From positions 1 to 21,521 of the forward strand of contig CAYNDB010000033.1 of the NCBI GenBank assembly GCA_964395915.1: DNA of 21,521 nt, given 5' to 3'. The position numbers were made by a program, and so were the translations under genes. The notes under the pieces were generated by a model. That model saw nothing but the letters and a program-made list of their open reading frames with translations, did not search any database and was not told the origin of the DNA. The number at the start of each line of letters is the position of its first letter. Position 1 is the first letter of the stretch. Below, in pieces: positions 6,347 to 14,669 of this stretch. The DNA comes from CAYNDB01 sp964395915. GTDB taxonomy: Bacteria > Nitrospinota_A > UBA7883 > JAJRTC01.

Positions 6347-8269
6347 ATGGTTAAACCTACAGAGAATTATCATGCCGATTTTGCGGCAAACCCGGTTATC
6401 GAAGAGCATGAAACCGATATCCTTTTAATTGGTGGTGGTATGGCGTGCTGCGGAGCCGCTGTGGAGGCTGTTCGCTGGGCCAACGGAAAACATAAGATTA
6501 CGTTGGTGGACAAGGCCGCTATGGACAGGTCTGGCGCCGTGGCGCAGGGCCTGTCGGCGATCAACACCTACCTCGGAGACAACACCCCTGAAGATTATGT
6601 CAAAATGGTCGCCAACGACCTTATGGGCATCACCCGTGACGACCTGGTCTACGATATTGGCCGTCACGTTGACGACACAGTCAAATGTTTTGAGGATTGG
6701 GGCCTGCCGGTATGGAAACAGGCTGGCGACGAGGATAAGTCCTTGCGCGACGGCGGAAAGCCGGTCCGCTCCGGTAAATGGCAGATTATGATTAACGGTG
6801 AGTCTTACAAAGTCATCGTAGCCGAGGCGGCCAAAAACGCACTTGGCATGGACAATATCATCGAGCGCTGTTTTATCGTTAAATTACTTCTCGATGAGAA
6901 AGATGAAAACCGCATAGCGGGAGCCGTTGGCTTCTCGGTTCGTGAGAACAAGATCTATATTTTCCGCTGTAAAACGATGTTGGTCGCCTGTGGTGGCGCG
7001 GTTAATATTTTCCGCCCGAGATCAACAGGTGAAGGTATGGGGCGCGCCTGGTATCCTGTATGGAACGCTGGCTCCACCTACGCAATGTGCGCACAGGTCG
7101 GCGCAGAGATGACCACCATGGAAAACCGCTTCGTGCCAGCCCGATTCAAAGACGGATACGGCCCGGTTGGCGCATGGTTCCTACTGTTCAAATCGAAAGC
7201 TTTGAACGGTTTGGGTGAAGATTATTCCGCTACGAACAAGCATATGTTTGAGGAATATCCACCATACGGCATGGCGGCTGTTCCGGCCACCTGCCTGCGA
7301 AATCACCTTATGTTGAAAGAGATGAAGGAAGGCCGCGGTCCGATCATGATGGACACGCCGACAGGTATGGCCGCTCTTTCTAAAAATATGACCCCCAAGG
7401 AAGTCAAACACCTCGAAGCTGAGGCGTGGGAAGACTTCCTGGATATGTGCATCGGTCAGGCCAATGTCTGGGCAGGTATGAATATCCGTCCGGAAGAGAC
7501 TGCGTCCGAATTGATGCCGACAGAGCCTTATCTGCTCGGCTCCCATGCCGGCGCGTGCGGCATCTGGGTATCCGGTCCGGAAGACTTGGCTCCGGCGGAG
7601 TGGCAGTGGGGTTACAACCGCATGACCACTGTTAAAGGATTGTTTACCGCTGGCGACGGTGTTGGAGCGTCTGGCCACAAGTTCTCCTCCGGCTCATTTA
7701 CCGAAGGCAGGATCGCTGGTAAGTCGATGGTGAAATTTATGCGCGACAACAGCGACTTCTCGCCAACGATCACTGTTTCCAAGGAAGACCTGGCGGCGCA
7801 GATTTACAAGCCGTTCCAGACCTATCTTGACCATAGCGACTACTCAACCGATCCATCCGTCAACCCGAACTACATCCGCCCGAGGATGGTTATGTTCCGG
7901 CTGAACAAGATGATGGACGAGTATGTTGCGGGAACCTCCACCTATTACACCACGTCCGAGAAGATGATGGACACGGCGTTGCACCTGCTTGGCATGCTCA
8001 AGGAGGATGCGGATAAGATGGCCGCCAAAGACCTGCACGAGTTGCTCAGGGCTTGGGAGAACTATCACCGCATCTGGACAGCGGAAATGCATCTGCGGCA
8101 CATCTACTTCAGGAAAGAGACCCGTTATCCTGGTTTCACCTACAGGTCAGACTATCCGAAGCTGGACGAGGAAAACTGGAAATGTTTCGTTAACTCGACA
8201 TACGATCCGAAGAGCGGTGAGTGGGAAATGAAAAAAGTTCCGCACATCGACCTTGTGCCCAAAGACTAA
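6347..8269 (+). CDS. aprA: Adenylylsulfate (APS) reductase, alpha subunit
   Basis: This 640-residue FAD enzyme interconverts APS and sulfite plus AMP, the central cytoplasmic step of dissimilatory sulfur metabolism. The FAD dinucleotide fold is seen as GGGMACCG at 29-36, followed by RSGAVAQGLSAIN at 61-73. N73, W235, R266 and H400 lie in the conserved blocks that correspond to the substrate-contacting Asn, Trp, Arg and His of the Archaeoglobus enzyme (equivalence inferred by motif, not aligned). The C-terminal FAD contact GDGVGASGHKFSSGSF is also present. The length is normal, and a purine-rich ribosome-binding site (GGGAGAAG) precedes the ATG. A strong terminator lies 28 bases after the stop, so aprBA forms its own transcription unit. 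The direction of catalysis in vivo cannot be read from this sequence. Confidence 0.98.
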   Translation: MVKPTENYHADFAANPVIEEHETDILLIGGGMACCGAAVEAVRWANGKHKITLVDKAAMDRSGAVAQGLSAINTYLGDNTPEDYVKMVANDLMGITRDDLVYDIGRHVDDTVKCFEDWGLPVWKQAGDEDKSLRDGGKPVRSGKWQIMINGESYKVIVAEAAKNALGMDNIIERCFIVKLLLDEKDENRIAGAVGFSVRENKIYIFRCKTMLVACGGAVNIFRPRSTGEGMGRAWYPVWNAGSTYAMCAQVGAEMTTMENRFVPARFKDGYGPVGAWFLLFKSKALNGLGEDYSATNKHMFEEYPPYGMAAVPATCLRNHLMLKEMKEGRGPIMMDTPTGMAALSKNMTPKEVKHLEAEAWEDFLDMCIGQANVWAGMNIRPEETASELMPTEPYLLGSHAGACGIWVSGPEDLAPAEWQWGYNRMTTVKGLFTAGDGVGASGHKFSSGSFTEGRIAGKSMVKFMRDNSDFSPTITVSKEDLAAQIYKPFQTYLDHSDYSTDPSVNPNYIRPRMVMFRLNKMMDEYVAGTSTYYTTSEKMMDTALHLLGMLKEDADKMAAKDLHELLRAWENYHRIWTAEMHLRHIYFRKETRYPGFTYRSDYPKLDEENWKCFVNSTYDPKSGEWEMKKVPHIDLVPKD

Positions 8270-8297
8270 CCGGTTTTTGCGATAAGTAAGTTTTATG

Positions 8298-8331
8298 CGG
8301 GCCGGGGAAATAAAATCCCCGGCCCGATTTT
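8298..8331 (+). terminator. Intrinsic terminator after aprA
   Basis: An 11-bp GC-rich stem (8298-8308 paired with 8316-8326) with a 7-base loop AATAAAA is followed by ATTTTATAAT. All 11 pairs are Watson-Crick and the core is GGGCCGGGG. It should end most aprBA transcripts before qmoA, although the short T-run could allow some read-through. Confidence 0.85.
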
Positions 8332-8527
8332 ATAATGTAAAACCTTATGAAATATTGGCGATTTTGTAAGATGGTAATCACCGATGATTTATACGGTTTT
8401 AGATTGAATTCACAACTGAAAATGGTGTGACTCTACAGCCTATATTGGCGAGTATGGCGCATGGCATACCTTTCTTGATATATCATATTATTATAGCTTT
8501 AGCGTTGCAGGCCAACTTGGAGTTGAT
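8332..8527 (+). other. Intergenic region before qmoA (no confident promoter)
   Basis: This 196-base stretch holds no gene. It contains two copies of ATATTGGCGA (8352-8361 and 8442-8451) exactly 90 bases apart, and a perfect 10-bp palindrome TGATATATCA at 8476-8485. Because the preceding terminator is strong, a qmo promoter is expected here. I could not find a -35/-10 pair with good spacing; the A/T-rich 8475-8497 segment is the most likely place. Confidence 0.4.
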
Positions 8528-9772
8528 ATGGAAGACAGCATTCTTGTAATAGGTGGTGGAATTAGCGGCATGACCGCCGCTGTGGAAGCGGCCGAATGCG
8601 GCAAGCAGGTGTATCTCGTTGAGAAAGAGGCGTACCTTGGCGGCAGGGTGTCACGCATGAATAAATATTTCCCCAAGCTTTGCCCGCCATATTGTGGTAT
8701 CGAAATTAACTTCCGCAGGATCAGGTCCAACCCCAACATTCAGATATTAACCCTTTCCGAAGTTGAAAACGTTAAAGGCTCCAAAGGAAATTTTACCGCT
8801 ACAATTAAAACAAAACCGAGATATGTGAAGCAAAAATGCGTCGCCTGCGATGACTGCGTAAAGGTTTGTCCCGTTTCCCGTAGCGATGACTTCAACTATG
8901 ACATGAGCGAGACTAAAGCTGTCTACCTGCCTCACCAGATGGCGATGCCGATGAAACATGTTATCGATATGGATGTTTGCAAAGGCGAATCCTGCGGGGA
9001 ATGCGTCAAGGCGTGTAAATATGACGCTATCGACCTGAAAATGAAAGAGAGTATAACGACGGTAAAAGTAGGCTCGGTGGTATACGCCACTGGATGGAAG
9101 CCTTACGACGCTTCAAAGATAGCCAACCTTCGCTACAGCGAAATAGAAAACGTTATAAGTAATGTGGAGATGGAAAGGCTTGCGGCTCCAAACGGGCCTA
9201 CAGGCGGCAAACTTTTGCGGCGTGACAATGGCGAACCGGCCAAGACAGTGGCGTTTGTCCAGTGCGCCGGGTCGCGTGACGAAAACCATTTGCCATATTG
9301 CTCGGCCATTTGCTGCATGGCTTCACTGAAACAGGCCACATATGTGCGTGAGCAATATCCGGATAGCGAAGTCTATATTTTCTATATTGACCTGCGGGCT
9401 CCCGGCAAATATGAAACTTTCTATAACAAGGTTGACTCTGATCCAAAGGTTCATCTTATAAAGGGCAAGGTAGCCAAGGTCGAGAAAGACGAATTCGGCA
9501 TGGCTGTTGTCACTGCGGAAGATATTATGGGCGGCGGGAAAATAAAGGTCGCCTGCGATCTGGTTGTGTTGGCGACCGGTATGGAGCCTGCCTTTAAAGG
9601 AAACGGCGCGGAAGTAAAGTTTGACGAAAACGGATTTATTCCTCTGGATCTTCAAACCGTCGAAGGGATTTTCGCTACAGGTGTCGCAAAACGTCCGACC
9701 GATGTTACAACCTCCATACAAGACGCTACAGGGACGGCCTTGAAAGCCATCCAGGCTTCTGTCGAAAAATAA
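8528..9772 (+). CDS. qmoA: Quinone-interacting membrane-bound oxidoreductase subunit A (HdrA-like)
   Basis: QmoA is a soluble HdrA-related flavoprotein of the Qmo complex, which links AprBA to the menaquinone pool. The 414-residue product starts with an FAD-binding motif GGGISG (9-14). It then shows two ferredoxin-type cysteine sets: C104-x2-C107-x2-C110-x3-C114 and C151-x4-C156-x2-C159-x3-C163. The HdrA signature QCAGSRDENHLPYCS with a following CC pair begins at residue 245. The C-terminus contains a second nucleotide-fold contact (GIFATGVAKRPTDV). GGAG lies 5 bases before the ATG. The gene is the first of qmoABC-sat, and qmoB starts 12 bases after its stop. The short length without an MvhD domain distinguishes it from QmoB. 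Confidence 0.95.
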   Translation: MEDSILVIGGGISGMTAAVEAAECGKQVYLVEKEAYLGGRVSRMNKYFPKLCPPYCGIEINFRRIRSNPNIQILTLSEVENVKGSKGNFTATIKTKPRYVKQKCVACDDCVKVCPVSRSDDFNYDMSETKAVYLPHQMAMPMKHVIDMDVCKGESCGECVKACKYDAIDLKMKESITTVKVGSVVYATGWKPYDASKIANLRYSEIENVISNVEMERLAAPNGPTGGKLLRRDNGEPAKTVAFVQCAGSRDENHLPYCSAICCMASLKQATYVREQYPDSEVYIFYIDLRAPGKYETFYNKVDSDPKVHLIKGKVAKVEKDEFGMAVVTAEDIMGGGKIKVACDLVVLATGMEPAFKGNGAEVKFDENGFIPLDLQTVEGIFATGVAKRPTDVTTSIQDATGTALKAIQASVEK

Positions 9773-9784
9773 AGGGAAGCGTAG

Positions 9785-12001
9785 ATGACCGAAGAGAAAA
9801 AGTTTGAAAAAAAAATCGGGACATATATCTGCACAGGTTGCGGTATCGGCGAAAGTCTGGATATTGACGCGCTTTCAAAAGTCGTAACCAGCGAGTCTAA
9901 AATTCCTGTTTGCAAGACCCATCCATTCCTTTGCGAAGAGCAGGGTGTAAACCTGATAAAAAGCGATATAGCGGGCGAAGGGGTGAACACCATTGTAGTC
10001 GCCGCCTGTTCCAGCCGTGTCAATTACGACATTTTCGATTTTGGTGAGAATATTCTGATGGACAGGGTTGATCTGCGCGAGAAGGTCACCTGGTGTCAGG
10101 AGCCAAACAATGAAGACACCCAGATGATGGCGGAAGATTACACGCGAATGGGTATCGCCAAGATGAAAATGACGAATTTCCCTGTTCCTGTCGTTGAGAA
10201 GCTGGAAAGCGCAATTCTTGTTATAGGGGGCGGCATCACCGGTCTTACCGCGGCCAGGAACGCTTCAGCCGCTGGTAACAAGGTTGATCTGATCGAAAAG
10301 ACAGACAAGCTGGGCGGGTTCATGAACAAGATGAAAAAAACCTTCCCGCGTAAAAGTCCGTATACGCAGATTCAGGAAAACGATATCGCCGAACATATCG
10401 AGGCGGTTGAAAACGACCCTGATATTACGGTTCATTTAAACACTACTATAGAGTCGATCTCAGGCGCGCCCGGCATGTTCGATGTCGTTCTGCTAAACGG
10501 CTCCAAGTCGACGATCAAGATCGGGGCGGTGGTGCTGGCGACAGGGTGGAGACCTTACGATGTCGACAAGCTTACGCATCTGGGCGCCGGGTTGCCCAAT
10601 GTTGTCAGCAATGTCGACTTCGAGGAGATGGCGGCCGCAGGCTCCATAAAAAGGCCGTCGGATGGCAAACTTGTCAAAAGCGTCGTGTTTATCCAATGCG
10701 CCGGATCGCGTGACGAAAACCATTTGCCATATTGCTCGTCGGTCTGTTGCGCCGTGTCTTTGAAACATGCGTTATATCTGCGAGAGCAGGATAAAAGCGC
10801 GTCGGCCACAATCATATATAAAGATATCAGGACTCCCGGCAATACGGAGCTTTTCTATAAACAGGCGCAACAGGACCCTGGTATATTCCTCACCAAGGGC
10901 GAAGTTACAAACGTCAAAGAGTCTGGCGACAGCCTGCTGGTGACGGCCGACAACACTCTGCTTGGAGAGTCGATTGCGGTTAAGGCGGATTTGATTGTGC
11001 TGGCTACCGGGATGGTGCCAAGCACATATGACCCAACCGCCACAGTGGATAAGCCTGCGTGTGAGCTTACCGACCGGGACCGGCTGAAGATCGGCAAGGC
11101 GTCAATACTTAACCTTACCTACAGGAAAGGCGCTGAACTGCCAGACTTGAATTACGGGTTCCCGGATTCCCATTACATTTGTTTCCCCTACGAGACACAG
11201 AGAACAGGGATTTACACCGCCGGAGCTGTGCGTCATCCACAAGATATTGCCACTTCGATGAACGACGCGGCTGGCGCGGCGCTTAAAGCGATTCAGTGTG
11301 TGACGCTCGGTTCGCAGGGCAAGGCCGTGCATCCGAGGGCGGGCGATATGAGCTACCCTGAGTTTAATCTTGACACATGCACACAGTGCAAACGTTGTAC
11401 GGAGGAATGTCCGTTTGGGACGTTGGATGAGGATGACAAGGGAACACCGTTGCCAAACCCGACCCGTTGCAGGCGATGTGGCATCTGTATGGGCGCGTGT
11501 CCGCAGAGGATAATAAACTTCGCTGACTACAGTATCCCGATGATAGCCTCGATGATAAAAGCGGTTGAGGTCCCGGACGAGGATAGCGGCAAGCTTCGCA
11601 TATTGGCGTTTATCTGTGAGAACGACGCCATGCCGGCCATTGATATGGCTGGTATCAACAGGCTCAGGTATAACGCCTCTGTGAGGTTTATTAAGTTGCG
11701 ATGTCTTGGCGGGACAAACCTTGTGTGGATAGGCGACGCTCTCTCTTCCGGGTTTGACGGCATCCTGCTGATCGGCTGTAAACATGGCGACGACTATCAA
11801 TGTCATTTCATCAAAGGATCGGAGCTTGCAGAGACCCGCATGAGCAAGGTGCAGGAAACTTTGGACAGGCTTATGCTGGAGTCGGAGCGTATCCGTGTTG
11901 AGGAGTTTGCCATAAACGAATATAACCGGGTTCCTGAAGTGATAAACAGTTTCATGGAAACGCTTGAGGGGCTTGACCCGAACCCGTACAAAGGGTTCTA
12001 G
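9785..12001 (+). CDS. qmoB: Quinone-interacting membrane-bound oxidoreductase subunit B (HdrA-MvhD fusion)
   Basis: QmoB is the larger HdrA-like flavoprotein of Qmo. Its 738 residues show an N-terminal cysteine-containing region (C16, C19, C43, C50), then an FAD motif GGGITG at 148-153. The HdrA signature QCAGSRDENHLPYCS starts near 304. Two [4Fe-4S] motifs follow at C532/535/538/542 and C562/565/568/572. The C-terminal domain from about residue 605 resembles MvhD/FlpD, with C611, C640, C665 and C673 as likely [2Fe-2S] ligands. This fusion layout is typical of QmoB. In related complexes such HdrA-MvhD proteins allow flavin-based electron bifurcation or confurcation, which has been proposed but not settled for Qmo. 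It lies 12 bases after qmoA and 31 before qmoC. Confidence 0.95.
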   Translation: MTEEKKFEKKIGTYICTGCGIGESLDIDALSKVVTSESKIPVCKTHPFLCEEQGVNLIKSDIAGEGVNTIVVAACSSRVNYDIFDFGENILMDRVDLREKVTWCQEPNNEDTQMMAEDYTRMGIAKMKMTNFPVPVVEKLESAILVIGGGITGLTAARNASAAGNKVDLIEKTDKLGGFMNKMKKTFPRKSPYTQIQENDIAEHIEAVENDPDITVHLNTTIESISGAPGMFDVVLLNGSKSTIKIGAVVLATGWRPYDVDKLTHLGAGLPNVVSNVDFEEMAAAGSIKRPSDGKLVKSVVFIQCAGSRDENHLPYCSSVCCAVSLKHALYLREQDKSASATIIYKDIRTPGNTELFYKQAQQDPGIFLTKGEVTNVKESGDSLLVTADNTLLGESIAVKADLIVLATGMVPSTYDPTATVDKPACELTDRDRLKIGKASILNLTYRKGAELPDLNYGFPDSHYICFPYETQRTGIYTAGAVRHPQDIATSMNDAAGAALKAIQCVTLGSQGKAVHPRAGDMSYPEFNLDTCTQCKRCTEECPFGTLDEDDKGTPLPNPTRCRRCGICMGACPQRIINFADYSIPMIASMIKAVEVPDEDSGKLRILAFICENDAMPAIDMAGINRLRYNASVRFIKLRCLGGTNLVWIGDALSSGFDGILLIGCKHGDDYQCHFIKGSELAETRMSKVQETLDRLMLESERIRVEEFAINEYNRVPEVINSFMETLEGLDPNPYKGF

Positions 12002-12032
12002 TTTTATATCGATAAAAGGGAGATACCTTTAG

Positions 12033-13208
12033 ATGCCAGAGACTGTAACGCAGGTGATAGAGCCGGATCCCGCTTTTGTCACCCAGATAATGGAGAGCGG
12101 CGGCGAGACGCTGCAAAAATGTTTCCAGTGCGGCAACTGCTCCGTGGTCTGCAACATATCGCCCGACAACGTTCCGTATCCACGTAAGGAGATGATATGG
12201 GCTCAATGGGGGCTTAAAGACAAGCTTTTGGGCGACGCCGACGTCTGGCTGTGCCATCAATGCAACGACTGCTCTACTCATTGTCCACGCGGCGCAAAAC
12301 CTGGTGACGTGATGGCGGCCGTGCGCAACCTTCATTTTTTACATTTCGGAGCTTTTGGGCTGGGTAAATTCTGGACAAATCCTAAATATCTGCCTCTACT
12401 TTTCGTCATACCGGCGATCTGGATTGCGGTTGTGATAGCGGTCGCGTCTAAAAAAGGTTTTATGTCTATGGAGCCTATCGTTTTTTCGAACATGATGCCG
12501 GTTCCCGCGATAGACTCCGTTTTTCTGCCAGCGGTAGGTTTTGCGGCGATCGCGGCGATCATAGGGATCAGCCGGTTCTGGAAAGCGATAAGTGAATCTT
12601 CACCAGGAGCCTCACCAAAGAAAATTGATATAGTGACGGCGATTTTCATATCCGCCATTGGCGTTTTGAAGCATGAAAAGATGAGCCAGTGCGGGACCAA
12701 CGCGCCTAGGTTTAAATCTCATCTCGCTACCATGTACGGATTTTTTGCTCTGGTGGCGACTACTACGGCGGTCGCTTTAATGTACTGGATAAATAAACTG
12801 GGCATAGCCGAAGTGGCGACAACGCCGCTATCGCTTACACACCCTGTGAAACTTCTAGGCAATATAGGAGCGCTTGCGGCGGTGATCGGCGTGACCTTGA
12901 TAATCATGCGCAGGTTCGGCTCGGCCAAAGAAGACGTTGGCGCGACAGGCTATTACGACAAGCATTTTATAATGGTCCTGTTCTGGACGATCGCCACCGG
13001 CATACTGTCCGAGATAACAAGGCTTATCGGCTTTGCGCCTCTGGCGTTCGGTGTTTACTACATACACCTTGTATTTGTCTTCGCGCTTCTGGCATACGCG
13101 CCATTTTCCAAGTTTGCGCATATGTTCTATCGCTTCACGGCGCTTACATACGCCAATACGGTGTCGCGCGGCAGAGAGAGGGACAACGGAAACGGCGGCG
13201 AACATTAG
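12033..13208 (+). CDS. qmoC: Quinone-interacting membrane-bound oxidoreductase subunit C (HdrC-HdrE fusion)
   Basis: QmoC anchors the Qmo complex in the membrane and exchanges electrons with menaquinone. The N-terminal HdrC-like part carries two [4Fe-4S] sets: C30/C33/C36/C40 and C74/C77/C80/C84, each CxxCxxCxxxC. From about residue 117 the protein is a membrane domain of the cytochrome b / HdrE type, with about six hydrophobic helices. Examples are PLLFVIPAIWIAVVIAV near 121-137 and the last helix near YYIHLVFVFALLAYAPF. Histidines within the membrane part, for example in YIHLVF and FAHMFYR, are candidate heme b ligands. The 391-residue length fits the family. A GGGAG ribosome-binding site precedes the ATG, and sat follows after 75 bases. 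Confidence 0.95.
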   Translation: MPETVTQVIEPDPAFVTQIMESGGETLQKCFQCGNCSVVCNISPDNVPYPRKEMIWAQWGLKDKLLGDADVWLCHQCNDCSTHCPRGAKPGDVMAAVRNLHFLHFGAFGLGKFWTNPKYLPLLFVIPAIWIAVVIAVASKKGFMSMEPIVFSNMMPVPAIDSVFLPAVGFAAIAAIIGISRFWKAISESSPGASPKKIDIVTAIFISAIGVLKHEKMSQCGTNAPRFKSHLATMYGFFALVATTTAVALMYWINKLGIAEVATTPLSLTHPVKLLGNIGALAAVIGVTLIIMRRFGSAKEDVGATGYYDKHFIMVLFWTIATGILSEITRLIGFAPLAFGVYYIHLVFVFALLAYAPFSKFAHMFYRFTALTYANTVSRGRERDNGNGGEH

Positions 13209-13283
13209 CCGGAATCTTGTCTGGCTTATCGGCAACAATTAAATAATTCAAAATAATGTTCATATCAACGGGAGAAAAATAGA

Positions 13284-14498
13284 ATGTCAAAACTTGTTAA
13301 TCCACACGGAGGCGGACAGCTAAAGCCTCTGATGCTGGAGGGAGACGAACAGGCGGCGGAAAAACAAAAAGCTGAGGGTCTTAAGAAACTTCCCATTACC
13401 TCCCGTGAAACCGGAGACCTTATCATGATGGGCAACGGCGGGTTCACTCCGCTTACAGGGTTTATGACCAAAGCGGACTGGCAGGGCGTTTGTGATGAAT
13501 ACAAGACCGCCAGCGGACTGTTCTGGCCGATACCAATAACTCTTTCCGCCACGCAGGAAAACGCCGACGCTGTCAAGGAAGGTGAGGAAGTCGCCCTTAT
13601 AGACAGCGATACGAACGAGCTGATGGCGACAATGACCATCACTGAAAAATACACAATTGACAAGGCGCACGAGTGCATGTCTGTCTTCAAGACTACAGAT
13701 ATGGAGCATCCCGGCGTCGTTAAAGTTATGGAACAGGGCGATGTAAACCTTGCAGGCCCCGTAAAAGTTCTTTCTGAAAGTTATTTTCCTGAGCAGTTCG
13801 GCGACATCTACATGAGACCTGCGGAGACAAGGGCCGAGTTTGAAAAACGCGGTTGGTCCACAGTGGCGGCGCTTCAGCTGCGTAACCCTATGCACCGTTC
13901 GCACGAGTATCTTGCAAAAATAGCCATCGAAATTTGCGACGGGCTTTTAATTCATCAGCTTGTCGGCAAACTTAAAGCGGGTGACATACCCGCCGAAGTT
14001 CGTGTCAAGGCGATCAACACACTCGTTGACAACTATTTCGTGGAAAACACAGCCATACAGGCTGGCTATCCTATGGATATGCGTTACGCAGGGCCGCGTG
14101 AGGCGCTGTTACACGCCGTGTTCCGCCAGAACTATGGATGTTCCCATTTGCTGGTTGGGCGCGACCACGCCGGCGTGGGGGACTATTACGGGCCTTTCGA
14201 CGCGCACCATATATTCGACGAGATTCCTAAAGGCTCGCTTGAGATTCAGCCCTTGAAGATAGACTGGACATTCTTCTGCTATAAATGCGGTGGCATGGCG
14301 TCTATGCGCACCTGCCCGCACGGCAAGGAGGACAGGCTTCTGCTTTCCGGCACGATGCTTCGCAAAACCCTTTCCGAAGGCGGCGAGATTACAAAAGAGT
14401 TTTCCCGTCCGGAAGTTCTTGCGATATTGAAGGAGTACTATCAGGGCCTTAATGAGAAGGTGGAGGTCAAGCTGCACAAAGCCGCCACAGGCAACTAG
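13284..14498 (+). CDS. sat: Sulfate adenylyltransferase (ATP sulfurylase), dissimilatory type
   Basis: Sat interconverts sulfate plus ATP with APS plus pyrophosphate, so it feeds or drains the AprBA reaction. The 404-residue homo-oligomeric type is recognised by the active-site motif QLRNPMHRSHE from Q198 and by GRDHAG at 292-297. C332, C335, C344 and H347 form a C-x2-C-x8-C-x2-H zinc-site pattern seen in dissimilatory Sat proteins. There is no APS-kinase domain, consistent with a dissimilatory role. GGGAG precedes the ATG at good spacing. It is the last gene of the qmoABC-sat unit and is followed by a strong terminator. Placement after qmoC is a less usual order than sat upstream of aprBA. 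Confidence 0.97.
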   Translation: MSKLVNPHGGGQLKPLMLEGDEQAAEKQKAEGLKKLPITSRETGDLIMMGNGGFTPLTGFMTKADWQGVCDEYKTASGLFWPIPITLSATQENADAVKEGEEVALIDSDTNELMATMTITEKYTIDKAHECMSVFKTTDMEHPGVVKVMEQGDVNLAGPVKVLSESYFPEQFGDIYMRPAETRAEFEKRGWSTVAALQLRNPMHRSHEYLAKIAIEICDGLLIHQLVGKLKAGDIPAEVRVKAINTLVDNYFVENTAIQAGYPMDMRYAGPREALLHAVFRQNYGCSHLLVGRDHAGVGDYYGPFDAHHIFDEIPKGSLEIQPLKIDWTFFCYKCGGMASMRTCPHGKEDRLLLSGTMLRKTLSEGGEITKEFSRPEVLAILKEYYQGLNEKVEVKLHKAATGN

Positions 14499-14519
14499 TT
14501 TACTCAACTCAGAATTTTC

Positions 14520-14560
14520 AAAACCGGTGCGTTAGTAAAGATAGCGCGCCGGTTTTTTTT
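14520..14560 (+). terminator. Strong intrinsic terminator after sat
   Basis: A 12-bp stem (14520-14531 with 14545-14556, one T-G wobble at 14528/14548) encloses a 13-base loop and runs into eight consecutive T residues. It lies 22 bases after the sat stop codon and should end the qmoABC-sat transcript. The A-rich left side of the stem could also give some termination on the opposite strand. Confidence 0.93.
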
Positions 14561-14582
14561 GTTTAGTTGCATAGTAGTTGTC

Positions 14583-14662
14583 AATTGCGAGGAGCGTGGC
14601 AAGCGCAACGCGGCAACCTCAAAGCTTGGGAAACGAGATGCCGGACTGAATCCGGCATGACA
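14583..14662. repeat. Dispersed-repeat-like intergenic element with hairpin
   Basis: The segment starts ATTGCGAGGAGCG, continues with the GCAACGCGGCAACCTC type of sequence, and ends in a perfect 8-bp hairpin. The arms are ATGCCGGA (14638-14645) and TCCGGCAT (14651-14658), with loop CTGAA, followed by GACA. This modular layout resembles short dispersed intergenic repeats common in proteobacterial and other environmental genomes (recognised from memory, no search). It lies between the sat terminator and the DUF3179 gene. One copy is in the window, so repetition elsewhere is inferred. Confidence 0.5.
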
Positions 14663-14669
14663 ATAGTAA

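Noticed and set aside
8190..8381. 63-codon minus-strand frame over the aprA terminator
   Set aside because: It spans the end of aprA and the terminator hairpin, with no sign of coding function.
11102..11806. 234-codon open frame on the minus strand
   Set aside because: It is antisense to the Fe-S and MvhD part of qmoB, shows no domain, and is explained by codon bias of the real gene.
13320..13904. 194-codon open frame on the minus strand
   Set aside because: It is antisense to sat and has no independent coding signal.
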